From an uncultured Candidatus Melainabacteria bacterium (GTDB taxonomy: Bacteria; Cyanobacteriota; Vampirovibrionia; Gastranaerophilales; Gastranaerophilaceae), in contig CAKURL010000001.1 of NCBI GenBank assembly GCA_934675685.1, forward strand, positions 43,681 through 107,680: a DNA stretch of 64,000 bases, written 5' to 3'. The notes below the pieces were generated by a model that saw nothing but the letters and a program-made list of their open reading frames with translations, did no database searches and was not told where the DNA came from. This document shows, piece by piece, positions 50,763 to 59,035 of the stretch; within the stretch, counting starts at the first letter, position 1, and every line of letters starts with the position of its first letter. The position numbers and the translations under genes are program-made.

Positions 50763-51704
50763 ATGACTGTATCTAAAATTGCCACAAGCTTTACTTCTAA
50801 AAGTGCCTATATTGGGGCAGGAAGACAAAAAGCTCAAAAATCATCACAAGAAAGCATTTATTCAAAACAAAATTCAAAAAACAATAAAAAAACTTCTGAG
50901 ACATCTGCCTTAGATAGTTTAATAAGCTTAATCGCTTCTATTGGAATCACAATTAGCTCATTTTTTGGAACTCAAAGCGCAACTCAAGCACAAACTAAAA
51001 ACACATCAGACGACTATTCAGACGTTGTTTCAACAGCCCAAAACGAAGACTATTGGGTAGCATTAGATGAAGCTCAGATGGCGCAACAAATCCAAGACGA
51101 ACTTGATAGTGCAAATTTGTATTCTAATGGCGCAGGAAGAGTAGTGCGAAATGATTACTATAGCTCATCTGAAGAATTATTAAATGACATTTATTCAAAA
51201 GACGAAAGCGCAAGCGAACACTTATCAAGCCTATCAAATGCCCTAAATATGTCAGAAAGCGAAGTTTCAAGATATTTGATTAACTTATCACAAAGCGAAC
51301 AATTTGGAAATGGCTGCATTAATCCTTTAACATTCTACGCTCAAATTTGCCAAGAATCAAACTGCAACCCTAATGTCGAAGGCGATTATTCTAAAAAACA
51401 AGGAAAATATCTAGCCCTTGGCTTTGGTCAATTCCATACTTGCGCAGTTGACGAAGTAAACAGACAAATCAAAAACGGCACTTATGGCGATTATACATAC
51501 AACAACGGCGAAGATTATACTTATGAAGATAGGTCAAATCCAAAAAAATCTCTTGAAATGATGGCTTTGCTTTTAAGATATGACGCAAGCAAAACAGACG
51601 ACGAAAACGGCATGCTTGCAATGTATAACCAAGGCAACAAAAATGGTATCAACACAAAAGATGGTCAAAACTACGTTGCTGCAGTCTTAGGAAGAATTTC
51701 ATAA
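50763..51704 (+). CDS. Lytic-transglycosylase-like protein
   Basis: The 313-residue protein has an S/K/Q-rich N-terminus with early SAYIGAGRQ, one hydrophobic segment (~48-66), and a C-terminal SLT-like domain from ~170: catalytic E198 in FYAQICQESNCNP, then LGFGQFH, NPKKSLEMM, AMYNQGN and NYVAAVLG, in the order of soluble lytic transglycosylases. It would cut peptidoglycan outside the membrane. It lacks a classic signal peptide. SD CGGGAGA. It converges on proC after 3 bases. Confidence 0.72.
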   Translation: MTVSKIATSFTSKSAYIGAGRQKAQKSSQESIYSKQNSKNNKKTSETSALDSLISLIASIGITISSFFGTQSATQAQTKNTSDDYSDVVSTAQNEDYWVALDEAQMAQQIQDELDSANLYSNGAGRVVRNDYYSSSEELLNDIYSKDESASEHLSSLSNALNMSESEVSRYLINLSQSEQFGNGCINPLTFYAQICQESNCNPNVEGDYSKKQGKYLALGFGQFHTCAVDEVNRQIKNGTYGDYTYNNGEDYTYEDRSNPKKSLEMMALLLRYDASKTDDENGMLAMYNQGNKNGINTKDGQNYVAAVLGRIS

Positions 51705-51707
51705 AAA

Positions 51708-52535
51708 TTATTTTTTAGAATTTCCTAATTCTCTCGCTTTTTTGGCAGTCTTTTCAATCAATTCGTCAAAAATCAAATCAACATTTGAATTATTCAAGAT
51801 TTCGTTTCCAACCTCAGTGCAACCGCCTGGGGTTGTAACGTTTGTGATTAAATTTTCAATATCAAAATTATTTTCAATGGCCATTTTAGCGCTTCCCAAG
51901 GCAGTTTGAGAAGATAAAAGCAAAGCTTCTTTATAGTCAAGCCCCAATTTAGAAGCCGACTTTGCCATAAGTTCGATTATTTTATAATAATAAGCAGGGC
52001 CGGAGCCGGACAAAGCCGTGATTGCGTCTATTTTTTCTTCAGAAGTTGATATCACTTTCGAGCAAAATTGCATAATTTCTTTTGCAATTTCAATATCTTC
52101 GCACTTACAATTTTTATTTGGACAAATAGCACTCATGCCTTCTTGGACTAAAGCTGGAGTATTTGGCATTATTCTTATTATCCTTGCATTTTTAAGATAA
52201 GATTCATATTTTTCTATTTTTACACCCGCCAAAATAGATAAAACCAATTGATTATTAAAATATTTTGAAATTTCATCAAGTACAATGTCTGCAACAAAAG
52301 GCTTTACGCAAAGAAGGATAATATCAGAATTAAATAAGAGCTCTTTTATAGAGTCAACTTTTTTAAAGCCATAATCATGCTCAAATTTTAAAGAATTTTC
52401 AGAATTTTTGTCATAGACAAAGATATTTTTCGATTCAAATTCATTTGATTTATAGACTCCGCCCAAAATCGCGTTTGCCATCTTTCCGCAGCCTACAACT
52501 CCCAATTTTAAAGCTTTATTAATAACTTTTCCCAT
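51708..52535 (-). CDS. proC: Pyrroline-5-carboxylate reductase ProC
   Basis: The protein (275 residues from MGKVIN) has LGVVGCGKMANAILGGVYKS (NAD(P)-binding), RIMPNTPALVQEGMSAI, and the family signature ALSGSGPAYYYKIIELM...ITNVTTPGGCTEVG. It makes proline from P5C. An alternative GTG start at 52547 adds four residues; the AGGTG before the ATG favours the shorter form. Confidence 0.95.
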   Translation of the reverse strand: MGKVINKALKLGVVGCGKMANAILGGVYKSNEFESKNIFVYDKNSENSLKFEHDYGFKKVDSIKELLFNSDIILLCVKPFVADIVLDEISKYFNNQLVLSILAGVKIEKYESYLKNARIIRIMPNTPALVQEGMSAICPNKNCKCEDIEIAKEIMQFCSKVISTSEEKIDAITALSGSGPAYYYKIIELMAKSASKLGLDYKEALLLSSQTALGSAKMAIENNFDIENLITNVTTPGGCTEVGNEILNNSNVDLIFDELIEKTAKKARELGNSKK

Positions 52536-52643
52536 TATCCTTGACACCTCATTTTGTCTAATATAGTATAGTAAATACCGACATAATTGCTATGTCAAGT
52601 ATTAAGTTTTTTAAAGAAATACAAAATCCAAAGGAGAAATAAA

Positions 52644-52796
52644 ATGCGCCGTACACTAGAAGGTACAAAAAGAAAAAGACAAAATGTAAGCGGTTTCCGT
52701 GCTAGAATGTCGACAAAAAATGGCAGACGCGTTATCAACGCAAGACGCGCTAAAGGTCGCCATGAAGTAGCAATCACAGCAAAGAACCGTGCTTAA
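52644..52796 (+). CDS. rpmH: 50S ribosomal protein L34
   Basis: The 50-residue basic protein carries the L34 core GFRARMSTKNGRRVINARRAKGR. The start MRRTLEG has AAGGAG before it. It is a few residues longer than the ~44-46 of most bacteria. The rnpA start lies inside it. Confidence 0.96.
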   Translation: MRRTLEGTKRKRQNVSGFRARMSTKNGRRVINARRAKGRHEVAITAKNRA

Positions 52797-53157
52797 GAAT
52801 AAAAATCGCTTAAAAAACAAAAGAGCGTTTGACGCAACATATAAAAACAGAAATGTAATAAATTCAAACTGTGTTGCGCTATATCTAGGCAAAGAAAAAC
52901 AAGACAAAAGCTGCCCCACCAGGGTAGGTTTTGTTGTTTCTAAAAAAGTTCACAAAAGAGCAGTCAAAAGAAACAGAATTAAAAGATTAATGAGAGAAAA
53001 TATAAGGTTAATCTTTAAAAATTCCAAAGAAAACGTGCTCAACAACTACATAAGCGCCATTTTTTCTGCAAGAGCAAGCGCGCTTGAAGTCAATTATTTA
53101 GAAATGCAACAAATAATTGAAAATTTATTGGATAAATTAGCAAATAAAAATGTTTAG
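52789..53157 (+). CDS. rnpA: Ribonuclease P protein component
   Basis: The 122-residue protein starts at GTG inside rpmH (8-base overlap), the usual tight pairing. Seen: KNKNRLKNKRAFDATYKN, RVGFVVSKKVHKRAVKRNRIKRLMRE, the RNR RNA-binding motif. It binds the RNase P RNA for tRNA 5' maturation. The common next genes yidD and yidC are not here; a uridine-kinase-like gene follows. Confidence 0.96.
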   Translation: MLKNKNRLKNKRAFDATYKNRNVINSNCVALYLGKEKQDKSCPTRVGFVVSKKVHKRAVKRNRIKRLMRENIRLIFKNSKENVLNNYISAIFSARASALEVNYLEMQQIIENLLDKLANKNV

Positions 53158-53176
53158 GTGATTTATAAATAACAAG

Positions 53177-54043
53177 ATGAACACTTTAGTTAAAAAATTA
53201 CTTGAAGAACAAACAAAAGAAAAAATTCAAAAGCCAAACTGTCAAACCAGAACAGGGCGCTCCTTGATGGCATTTTACTTGCAGACAAAATTCAAGCAAG
53301 TCATAAATTATGACAAAAAATCTCCAAAACAAATCATTTTGTCATATAAAAATGATTTCCTTGAAAACTTCACAAATCGCCTTATAAACCGCCCAAACGA
53401 AAAAATCTTAATCGCTTTGACAGGCGAATCTGCAAGCGGTAAATCCACGATTTGCAAACAAATCACAAAATGCATCGAAGAATTAAATCTTCCAATCACA
53501 ATTTTGACCGCAGACAACTATTTTAGTGACATTTCTGAATTAATCAAAATCCACGGCGACTTTGATTCTTTAAGAGACGCAGGCTATGACCTCGACGCTC
53601 CTGAAAACTTTTACCTCGATACTTTAAGAGAAGATATTTTGGCTTTACAAAAAGGGGAAGAAATCCTAAGCCCAAAATACGCAATAGATGGAACTGGAAA
53701 ATCTTATTCAAAGGCAATTTCCGTAAAACCAAATAAAATCATCATAGTCGAAGGTATGTGTTCAATCTTTGACAAAGTAAGAGATGTTTTTGATATCAAA
53801 GTTTATATAGATTTAGACACCCAAGAGCGCAAAAGAAGGTTCTTAAACCGCGCAAAAACAAGAAACCAAGATGAATTGAACGCGCTTAAACATTGGGATT
53901 ATATCCAAACAGCAGGGAAAAAATATATCCAATCAAACAAAAACAAATGTGACTTTATAATAAATGGCGAGTGCGATTTAGAATATTTTGCCCACATGGT
54001 AGAATACATAAATCTAATCACAAATAATTTTACAGAAGGCTAG
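53177..54043 (+). CDS. Uridine-kinase-like P-loop kinase (copy 2)
   Basis: The 288-residue protein has Walker A GESASGKSTICKQI, the ADNYFSDIS acceptor loop, LDAPENFYLDTLREDILALQKG, and IIIVEGMCSIFDKVRD. It is the same family as the gene at 37.1 kb, with a comparable N-terminal basic extension (~70 residues). It is 19 bases after rnpA, probably co-transcribed. Acceptor unknown; uridine/cytidine is the default. Confidence 0.82.
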   Translation: MNTLVKKLLEEQTKEKIQKPNCQTRTGRSLMAFYLQTKFKQVINYDKKSPKQIILSYKNDFLENFTNRLINRPNEKILIALTGESASGKSTICKQITKCIEELNLPITILTADNYFSDISELIKIHGDFDSLRDAGYDLDAPENFYLDTLREDILALQKGEEILSPKYAIDGTGKSYSKAISVKPNKIIIVEGMCSIFDKVRDVFDIKVYIDLDTQERKRRFLNRAKTRNQDELNALKHWDYIQTAGKKYIQSNKNKCDFIINGECDLEYFAHMVEYINLITNNFTEG

Positions 54044-54076
54044 TTAATTCTAGCCTTCAATTTTAAATAAAATAAT

Positions 54077-54640
54077 TTATTCAACATGCGCAATTATAAA
54101 ATATAATAAATCTTCAGAGTCGCACTTATCTAGCTCATTTAAAACGAATTCTTTTATTCCATCGTCCGTTTTATCAATTTCAGAAGGATAACTTTCCATT
54201 TTTACTATTTTGTTTTCAGCTCTATCTTTTGTGATTTTCACAATCATACCTATAGAATTTATTTTAAAAGTCGTTTCAAGAGATTTATCACCCTCATAAT
54301 TTGAAGCAAGAGTCACTTCAAAAATATCTTTTGTGTTATTTAGGGCGGTTTTTATTTGTTCTTTTCTTTTCATTTCAGGCATAGGAAGAACAAAAGGCTT
54401 TGAAGTTACCGTTTTTGGACCAAAAGAAGTAATAGTTGAGTGGGTCAATAAAGTTTCATCTCCAATGAAATTCAAGGCAGCGACTTGAGTAGAAACAGGT
54501 CTTATCTTTGATTCAACATTTATTTTTTGAAGAACAGAATTTTGCTTTGGTTTTAGTTTTTTGTTTTTCTTTGGGTCAACGCAGTTGTCAAAGTTGCTCG
54601 GGCTAATAAAAGGCGTACTGCCTAAAAAATTAATTTTCAT
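54077..54640 (-). CDS. Unknown protein with early INFLGS and LNFIGD motifs
   Basis: The 187-residue protein is not recognised. It starts with KINFLGSTPFISPSNFDN, and a second ALNFIGDE lies at ~54-61. The C-terminal half is mixed alpha/beta (DIFEVTLASNYEGDKSL, GIKEFVLNELDKCDSEDLLYFII). There is no membrane segment or signal peptide. SD AGAGAGAG before the ATG. The early FxG-type motif links it with the unknown proteins at 10.9, 47.7 and 50.8 kb. Confidence 0.65.
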   Translation of the reverse strand: MKINFLGSTPFISPSNFDNCVDPKKNKKLKPKQNSVLQKINVESKIRPVSTQVAALNFIGDETLLTHSTITSFGPKTVTSKPFVLPMPEMKRKEQIKTALNNTKDIFEVTLASNYEGDKSLETTFKINSIGMIVKITKDRAENKIVKMESYPSEIDKTDDGIKEFVLNELDKCDSEDLLYFIIAHVE

Positions 54641-54762
54641 TATTCTCTCTCTATTTTATTTTTCAATTAATTAAAACGCGTAAATAAAAATATTTTCGTT
54701 AAAAAATTTAATGTTAAGAATTGTAACAAAATAAAACAAAACTGAAATTCAATACAAGGTAT

Positions 54763-54777
54763 ATACTTTATATATAT
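54763..54777 (+). promoter_or_regulatory. Shared box ATACTTTATATATAT, copy 2
   Basis: Identical 15-bp box to 47684-47698, here 50 bases before the ATG at 54827. Confidence 0.4.
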
Positions 54778-54826
54778 GTAGTTAAAAAATGGTCGATAGT
54801 TACACAATTGATGAGGTAAATGTAAA

Positions 54827-55351
54827 ATGGGTTGGATAACTCTTACATTAAGAAAACAAACTTTAAGGGCAGCAATCAACAACAAAGAATTGCAAGACCT
54901 TGAAATTTCTCATCAAAGACGTGCGCTTTCTCGCCAAAAAAACTACGAAAATTCAATCTTGTCAAACCAACAAGAATCTGAATTAGAAATGGCAAAACAA
55001 TCTACTGGCTACCAAGACGCTAGAGATAAATACCAAGAATTATTAGCTTCATCTTCTGATTATTCCGATAGAGATTCTACAGAATATGCTGAATACAAAG
55101 AAGCATTAAGCGAAGCAGCTAATGAATATTCTTTAGCAAAATCAGAATATGACGAACAAAGAACAAATATCGAAAACTTCTACGATAACGAAAAACAAGA
55201 ATTAGAAGAAGAATCAACAAGAAAAGAAAACATTTTTGACGACGAACAAACTCAAATTGAAACTCAATTAGAAGCAATGCGCCAAGAATTAGAATCTGTA
55301 AGCCAACAAATCAGCACAGACATTGAATCTTCAGCAGTAAAATTTAACTAA
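54827..55351 (+). CDS. Coiled-coil protein of unknown function, probably highly expressed
   Basis: The 174-residue protein is almost wholly a long, acidic coiled coil (EYKEALSEAANEYSLAKSEY, NEKQELEEESTRKENIFDDE). The start GWITLTLRKQTLRAAINNKELQDLE is hydrophobic to amphipathic. Codons are of the GCT/TCT/AAC/GAA kind seen in adhE and the pilin gene, suggesting high expression. From memory, similar MGWITLTLRK-starting proteins occur in Gastranaerophilales genomes. No function known. Confidence 0.72.
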   Translation: MGWITLTLRKQTLRAAINNKELQDLEISHQRRALSRQKNYENSILSNQQESELEMAKQSTGYQDARDKYQELLASSSDYSDRDSTEYAEYKEALSEAANEYSLAKSEYDEQRTNIENFYDNEKQELEEESTRKENIFDDEQTQIETQLEAMRQELESVSQQISTDIESSAVKFN

Positions 55352-55355
55352 TCAA

Positions 55356-55877
55356 TTAAGATTTGATAAATTTTGAAAACAAATTCAAAACCTCATCGGC
55401 TTTTGAAGTCAAATAATCCATATCATAATCATTATTAACTACAACATTCCAACCTTTAAAACAATCAAGTTCTACCTCGGTGTTATCATCTTGATTCGTG
55501 ATGACGCCACGCAATCTGCGGCTTTCTAGACTAGAATCAACCCTAACTAAAAACGCACCTTGAGATTTTAAATATTCAACTTCGAAAAGCATTCGAACAT
55601 CGGGCACGATGATTTTGTCCATTCCGGATAAATTCCTAAGCCAATATTTTGGATCTTGGCTTCTGCCCCAATTGCCAAGCTCGATTAAATCCGAGCGGTA
55701 AAGATGTTTTTCTTTTTCGATTTGCTCAAAAGTCAAACTATGTCTTTTGCCATATTCGATTTTGATAGCATCACCTAAACCAATTCTTTTAAAATCAGGT
55801 AATTTTTTTAAAAGAATTTTGGCCAAAGTGTCTTTTCCTGAATATTGTTTTCCCGAGATTACTATAATTTTTTTCAT
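55356..55877 (-). CDS. P-loop kinase, phosphomevalonate-kinase/dNMP-kinase-like
   Basis: The 173-residue protein has Walker A VISGKQYSGKDTLA, then YRSDLIELGNWGRSQDPKYWLRN and DKIIVPDVRMLFEVEYLK, RVDSSLESRRLRGV and LDCFKGWNVVVNND. The order of these blocks resembles the human-type phosphomevalonate kinase/T4 dNMP kinase superfamily. This genome uses the MEP pathway (ispH), so a nucleotide-kinase role is likelier. Acceptor unknown. It converges on the coiled-coil gene after 4 bases. Confidence 0.65.
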   Translation of the reverse strand: MKKIIVISGKQYSGKDTLAKILLKKLPDFKRIGLGDAIKIEYGKRHSLTFEQIEKEKHLYRSDLIELGNWGRSQDPKYWLRNLSGMDKIIVPDVRMLFEVEYLKSQGAFLVRVDSSLESRRLRGVITNQDDNTEVELDCFKGWNVVVNNDYDMDYLTSKADEVLNLFSKFIKS

Positions 55878-55908
55878 AAAGAAATTATAGTATAAAATTT
55901 TTAAAAAT

Positions 55909-57270
55909 TTAATTATTTAACATTTCTTTTAATTTATAAGAGGCAGTTAAAATTGGGTCGGTTGACCCAGAAAAAGGCGGAGCATAAGGTAAATCAAGAT
56001 ATAAGATATCAGAGACTTTATATCTTAATTTTAAAGCAGAAGAAATTGTGTTTATTCTTTGGATTGTGTTTCCAACATGCCCCACAGCTTGCGCCCCTAA
56101 AAGCTCGCCTGAGCGCCTATCTGCAATTAATTTAAAATAAATTTCACGAGCATCTGGCATATAACTTGCTTTATCTTTTTTTGTGATATTTACTTGAATT
56201 GGGTCAATATCAATTATTTTTTTAAGCATAAGCGCTTTTTTATATGAAATTCCAGTTTTAGCTATGCTAAAATCAAAAAACCTTGTAACAGTTGACCCTA
56301 AAATACCATCAAAAATTTCATAATTTTCTAAAGAAGTAGCGTTTATGGCGCTCACTCTACCTTCTTTTGTGGCAATCGTTCCAAGGCCAATATAAACCGG
56401 TTCTCTAGTAATTATTGAATATTTTTCAGCACAATCACCGCAAGCAAAAATGTTTTTCATGTTTGTTCTCATTTTATTATCGACAGCAATTGCCCCTGTT
56501 GTGCCCGATTTTATCCCTGCTTTGGCTGGGATTTCAATGTTTGGCTTCACTCCAGTTGAAATCACGCAAAAATCAGCCTCAATTGTTAAACCTTTTTTAG
56601 TTATAGCGCTTTTAAAAGTCTCGTCTTCTTTTTGAAATTCAATGATTTCATCGTTTGTTATGATTTCAATTTTGTCATTATATTTTTCTAAGACGATTTT
56701 ATGAATAATTTCAGAAAAATCGTCATCAAAGTCATTAATTAGGTCATTAGAGCGCTCCACAATTACAACGTCGAGCCCGTTTTTGACAAACGCTTCCAAT
56801 AATTCAAGCGCAATATAGCCCCCACCCACAATCAAAGCTTTTTTTGAACTTTGCATTTTTTCTTTTATCGCCTTAGCAGACCTTAAATTTCTCAAAGTAA
56901 AAACATTTTTAGAAGCAATATTTTTGATTTTTGGAATATTCACTCTAGCGCCCAAAGCCAAAATCAATTCATCATAAAAAATATGATTTCCGTTAATCAA
57001 AACGCATTTTTCCTCAGGAAAAATTTCTTCTAAAGCAGAATTCATAAAAACAGAAATTCCCATTTTGACGAAATCAGATGGAGTTTTTATTATTAATTTA
57101 TTGACATCATCAATGCTTCCTTCGATAAAATATGGCAAACCGCACAAAGACACAGCCACATCTTCTCCCATAGAATATAATTCCACATGGTTTTCTTTAT
57201 CCATTCTTTTTGCTTTTGAAGCAGCTTTTGCGCCAGCGGCGCCAGCACCTATTACGATTATTTTTTTCAT
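55909..57270 (-). CDS. Pyridine nucleotide-disulfide oxidoreductase, CoA-disulfide reductase/NADH oxidase-like
   Basis: The 453-residue flavoprotein has KKIIVIGAGAAGAKAASKA (FAD), the single active-site Cys in VSLCGLPYFIEG (as in CoADR and NADH oxidases), NAD-binding KALIVGGGYIALELLEAF, FACGDCAEKYS, and the dimerisation domain (ARFYFKL-type). It reduces CoA disulfide/polysulfide or O2 using NAD(P)H. Substrate cannot be told. It is convergent with nothing close; rsmD is divergent. Confidence 0.88.
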   Translation of the reverse strand: MKKIIVIGAGAAGAKAASKAKRMDKENHVELYSMGEDVAVSLCGLPYFIEGSIDDVNKLIIKTPSDFVKMGISVFMNSALEEIFPEEKCVLINGNHIFYDELILALGARVNIPKIKNIASKNVFTLRNLRSAKAIKEKMQSSKKALIVGGGYIALELLEAFVKNGLDVVIVERSNDLINDFDDDFSEIIHKIVLEKYNDKIEIITNDEIIEFQKEDETFKSAITKKGLTIEADFCVISTGVKPNIEIPAKAGIKSGTTGAIAVDNKMRTNMKNIFACGDCAEKYSIITREPVYIGLGTIATKEGRVSAINATSLENYEIFDGILGSTVTRFFDFSIAKTGISYKKALMLKKIIDIDPIQVNITKKDKASYMPDAREIYFKLIADRRSGELLGAQAVGHVGNTIQRINTISSALKLRYKVSDILYLDLPYAPPFSGSTDPILTASYKLKEMLNN

Positions 57271-57302
57271 GGTAAATTAATATTAAAAAAAGGAAAGACA
57301 AA

Positions 57303-57824
57303 ATGTATCTGACACAAGGGCAATTCAAAGGGCGAAAAATCAAAGTGCCCGAAGGAGTTAAGCCAACATTATCAAAAGTGAGAGAAAGTGTATTTAATAT
57401 GCTGACTCAATTTTCTTTTGAAGATTATTCTTTCTTAGATATGTTCTCTGGCTCGGGGCTGATGAGCCTTGAAGCGATTTCAAGAGGATATGAAGCAACA
57501 AGCCTCGAAATAAATAAAAAAAATATTTTAACAATTAAAGAAAACTTTAAAAATTTAGGTTTAAAGCCAAACATAATCTTGGCAAATGCCCTTAATTTTA
57601 AAACTGATGAGAAATTCGAGATAATCTATCTTGACCCCCCTTGGGAGATGGATTATCTTCCAATCATCAAAAAAGCAAAAAGCCTTCTTAAAGAAAACGG
57701 GGTCATAATCGCAGAATTTGACAAAGAAAGAGGCTTTTCTATGGAAGAAATTTTAAAAGACGAAAAAATTGAAATCATAAAAAACAAAAAATATGGAAGA
57801 GCATTAATTTCAATTCTTAAATAA
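57303..57824 (+). CDS. rsmD: 16S rRNA (guanine-966-N2)-methyltransferase RsmD
   Basis: The 173-residue protein has GQFKGRKIKVPEGVKPTLSKVRESVFNML, FLDMFSGSGLMSLEAISRG (SAM-binding motif I) and IIYLDPPWEM (DPPY-type catalytic motif, here DPPW). It methylates G966 of 16S rRNA. SD AGGAAAG precedes the ATG. It is divergent from the flavoprotein gene and ends before a terminator. Confidence 0.93.
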   Translation: MYLTQGQFKGRKIKVPEGVKPTLSKVRESVFNMLTQFSFEDYSFLDMFSGSGLMSLEAISRGYEATSLEINKKNILTIKENFKNLGLKPNIILANALNFKTDEKFEIIYLDPPWEMDYLPIIKKAKSLLKENGVIIAEFDKERGFSMEEILKDEKIEIIKNKKYGRALISILK

Positions 57825-57915
57825 TTTTAAAATTAATGTTAAGGAAAAATCAAAGAGGGAATAATAAAAGTAGTTGTTCTCTTTTTCACTCCTTCCTCCA
57901 TATACAATTTTAAAC

Positions 57916-57949
57916 AATCCGAAGTCCTAATTTGGCTTCGGGTTTTCTT
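57916..57949 (+). terminator. Rho-independent terminator after rsmD
   Basis: AATCCGAAG / CTTCGGGTT (57916-57924, 57936-57944, one T.G wobble) with an 11-base loop and a T run. It lies 91-124 bases before ilvC, so it could also act as a leader attenuator, but no valine/leucine/isoleucine-rich leader peptide is seen. Confidence 0.82.
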
Positions 57950-58039
57950 ATTTTTATATAATTTTTTTTAAAACATTTGACCTTTTTTCGACTTAAGAAT
58001 AAACTATAGATAAAATTAGTTATTTTAAGGAGTGAAAAC

Positions 58040-59035
58040 ATGGTTAAAATATATTATGCAGCTGACTGCGACTTAAACAGATTGCAAGGCAAGACTGTGG
58101 CTATCATGGGCTATGGCTCTCAAGGCCACGCACATGCGCTAAATTTAAAAGAATCTGGAGTAGATGTAGTGGTTGGGCTTTATGAAGGCTCAAAATCAGC
58201 AATAAAAGCACGCGAAGCAGGTCTTGAAGTTTTAACAGTAGCCGAAGCGAGCAAAAAAGCAGATATCATCATGATTTTGCTTCCGGACGAACTTCAAGCA
58301 AGCGTTTACGAAAAAGAAATTAAACCATATTTAACAGCAGGAAAAACTCTTGCATTTGCGCATGGTTTTAATATCCACTTTAACTTAATCAACCCACCAA
58401 AAGACGTTGATGTTATCATGATTGCCCCAAAAGGCCCAGGTCACACAGTGAGAAGCGAATATGTCGAAGGAAAAGGTGTACCTTGCTTGATTGCAATCCA
58501 ACAAGACGCAACAGGAAATGCCCTAGCTAACGGCCTAGCTTATGCAGCAGGCATAGGCGGAGCTCGTGCAGGGGTAATCGAAACAACATTTAAAATCGAA
58601 ACAGAAACAGACTTGTTTGGAGAACAAGCAGTTTTATGTGGCGGCGTTTGTGCTTTAATGCAAGCAGGCTTTGAAACATTAGTAGAAGCTGGTTATGCTC
58701 CTGAAAATGCATATTTTGAATGTATCCATGAAATGAAATTAATTGTTGATTTAATCTACAAAGGCGGCTTTGAAGCTATGAGAAAATCTATCTCAAATAC
58801 TGCTGAATTTGGCGATTACGAAATAGGAAAACGTATCATCACTGAAGACACTAAAAAAGAAATGAAAAAAGTGTTATCTGAAATCCAAGATGGTACTTTT
58901 GCAAGAAACTGGATTAACGAATGCAACACAAACCAAATCCACTTCAAAACAACAAGAGCTCTCAAAGCTCAGCACCAACTAGAAGGTGTTGGCAAAGAAT
59001 TGAGAAAAATGTATTCTTGGAATGAAGAAAAATAG
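58040..59035 (+). CDS. ilvC: Ketol-acid reductoisomerase IlvC
   Basis: The 331-residue class I enzyme has VAIMGYGSQGHAHALNLKESG (NADPH), the DE...E metal ligands (PDELQAS, ETETDLFGEQAVLCGG), FECIHEMKLIVDLIY. It rearranges and reduces acetolactate in branched-chain amino acid synthesis, continuing from IlvBH (30 kb). SD AAGGAG. Its stop is overlapped by the SigF-like gene (14 bases). Confidence 0.97.
   Translation: MVKIYYAADCDLNRLQGKTVAIMGYGSQGHAHALNLKESGVDVVVGLYEGSKSAIKAREAGLEVLTVAEASKKADIIMILLPDELQASVYEKEIKPYLTAGKTLAFAHGFNIHFNLINPPKDVDVIMIAPKGPGHTVRSEYVEGKGVPCLIAIQQDATGNALANGLAYAAGIGGARAGVIETTFKIETETDLFGEQAVLCGGVCALMQAGFETLVEAGYAPENAYFECIHEMKLIVDLIYKGGFEAMRKSISNTAEFGDYEIGKRIITEDTKKEMKKVLSEIQDGTFARNWINECNTNQIHFKTTRALKAQHQLEGVGKELRKMYSWNEEK

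Noticed and set aside
57842..57919. Possible 25-codon leader peptide before ilvC (starts ATG TTA AGG)
   Set aside because: It has almost no valine, leucine or isoleucine codons and no paired anti-terminator, so attenuation by it is unsupported; the hairpin is better read as the rsmD terminator.
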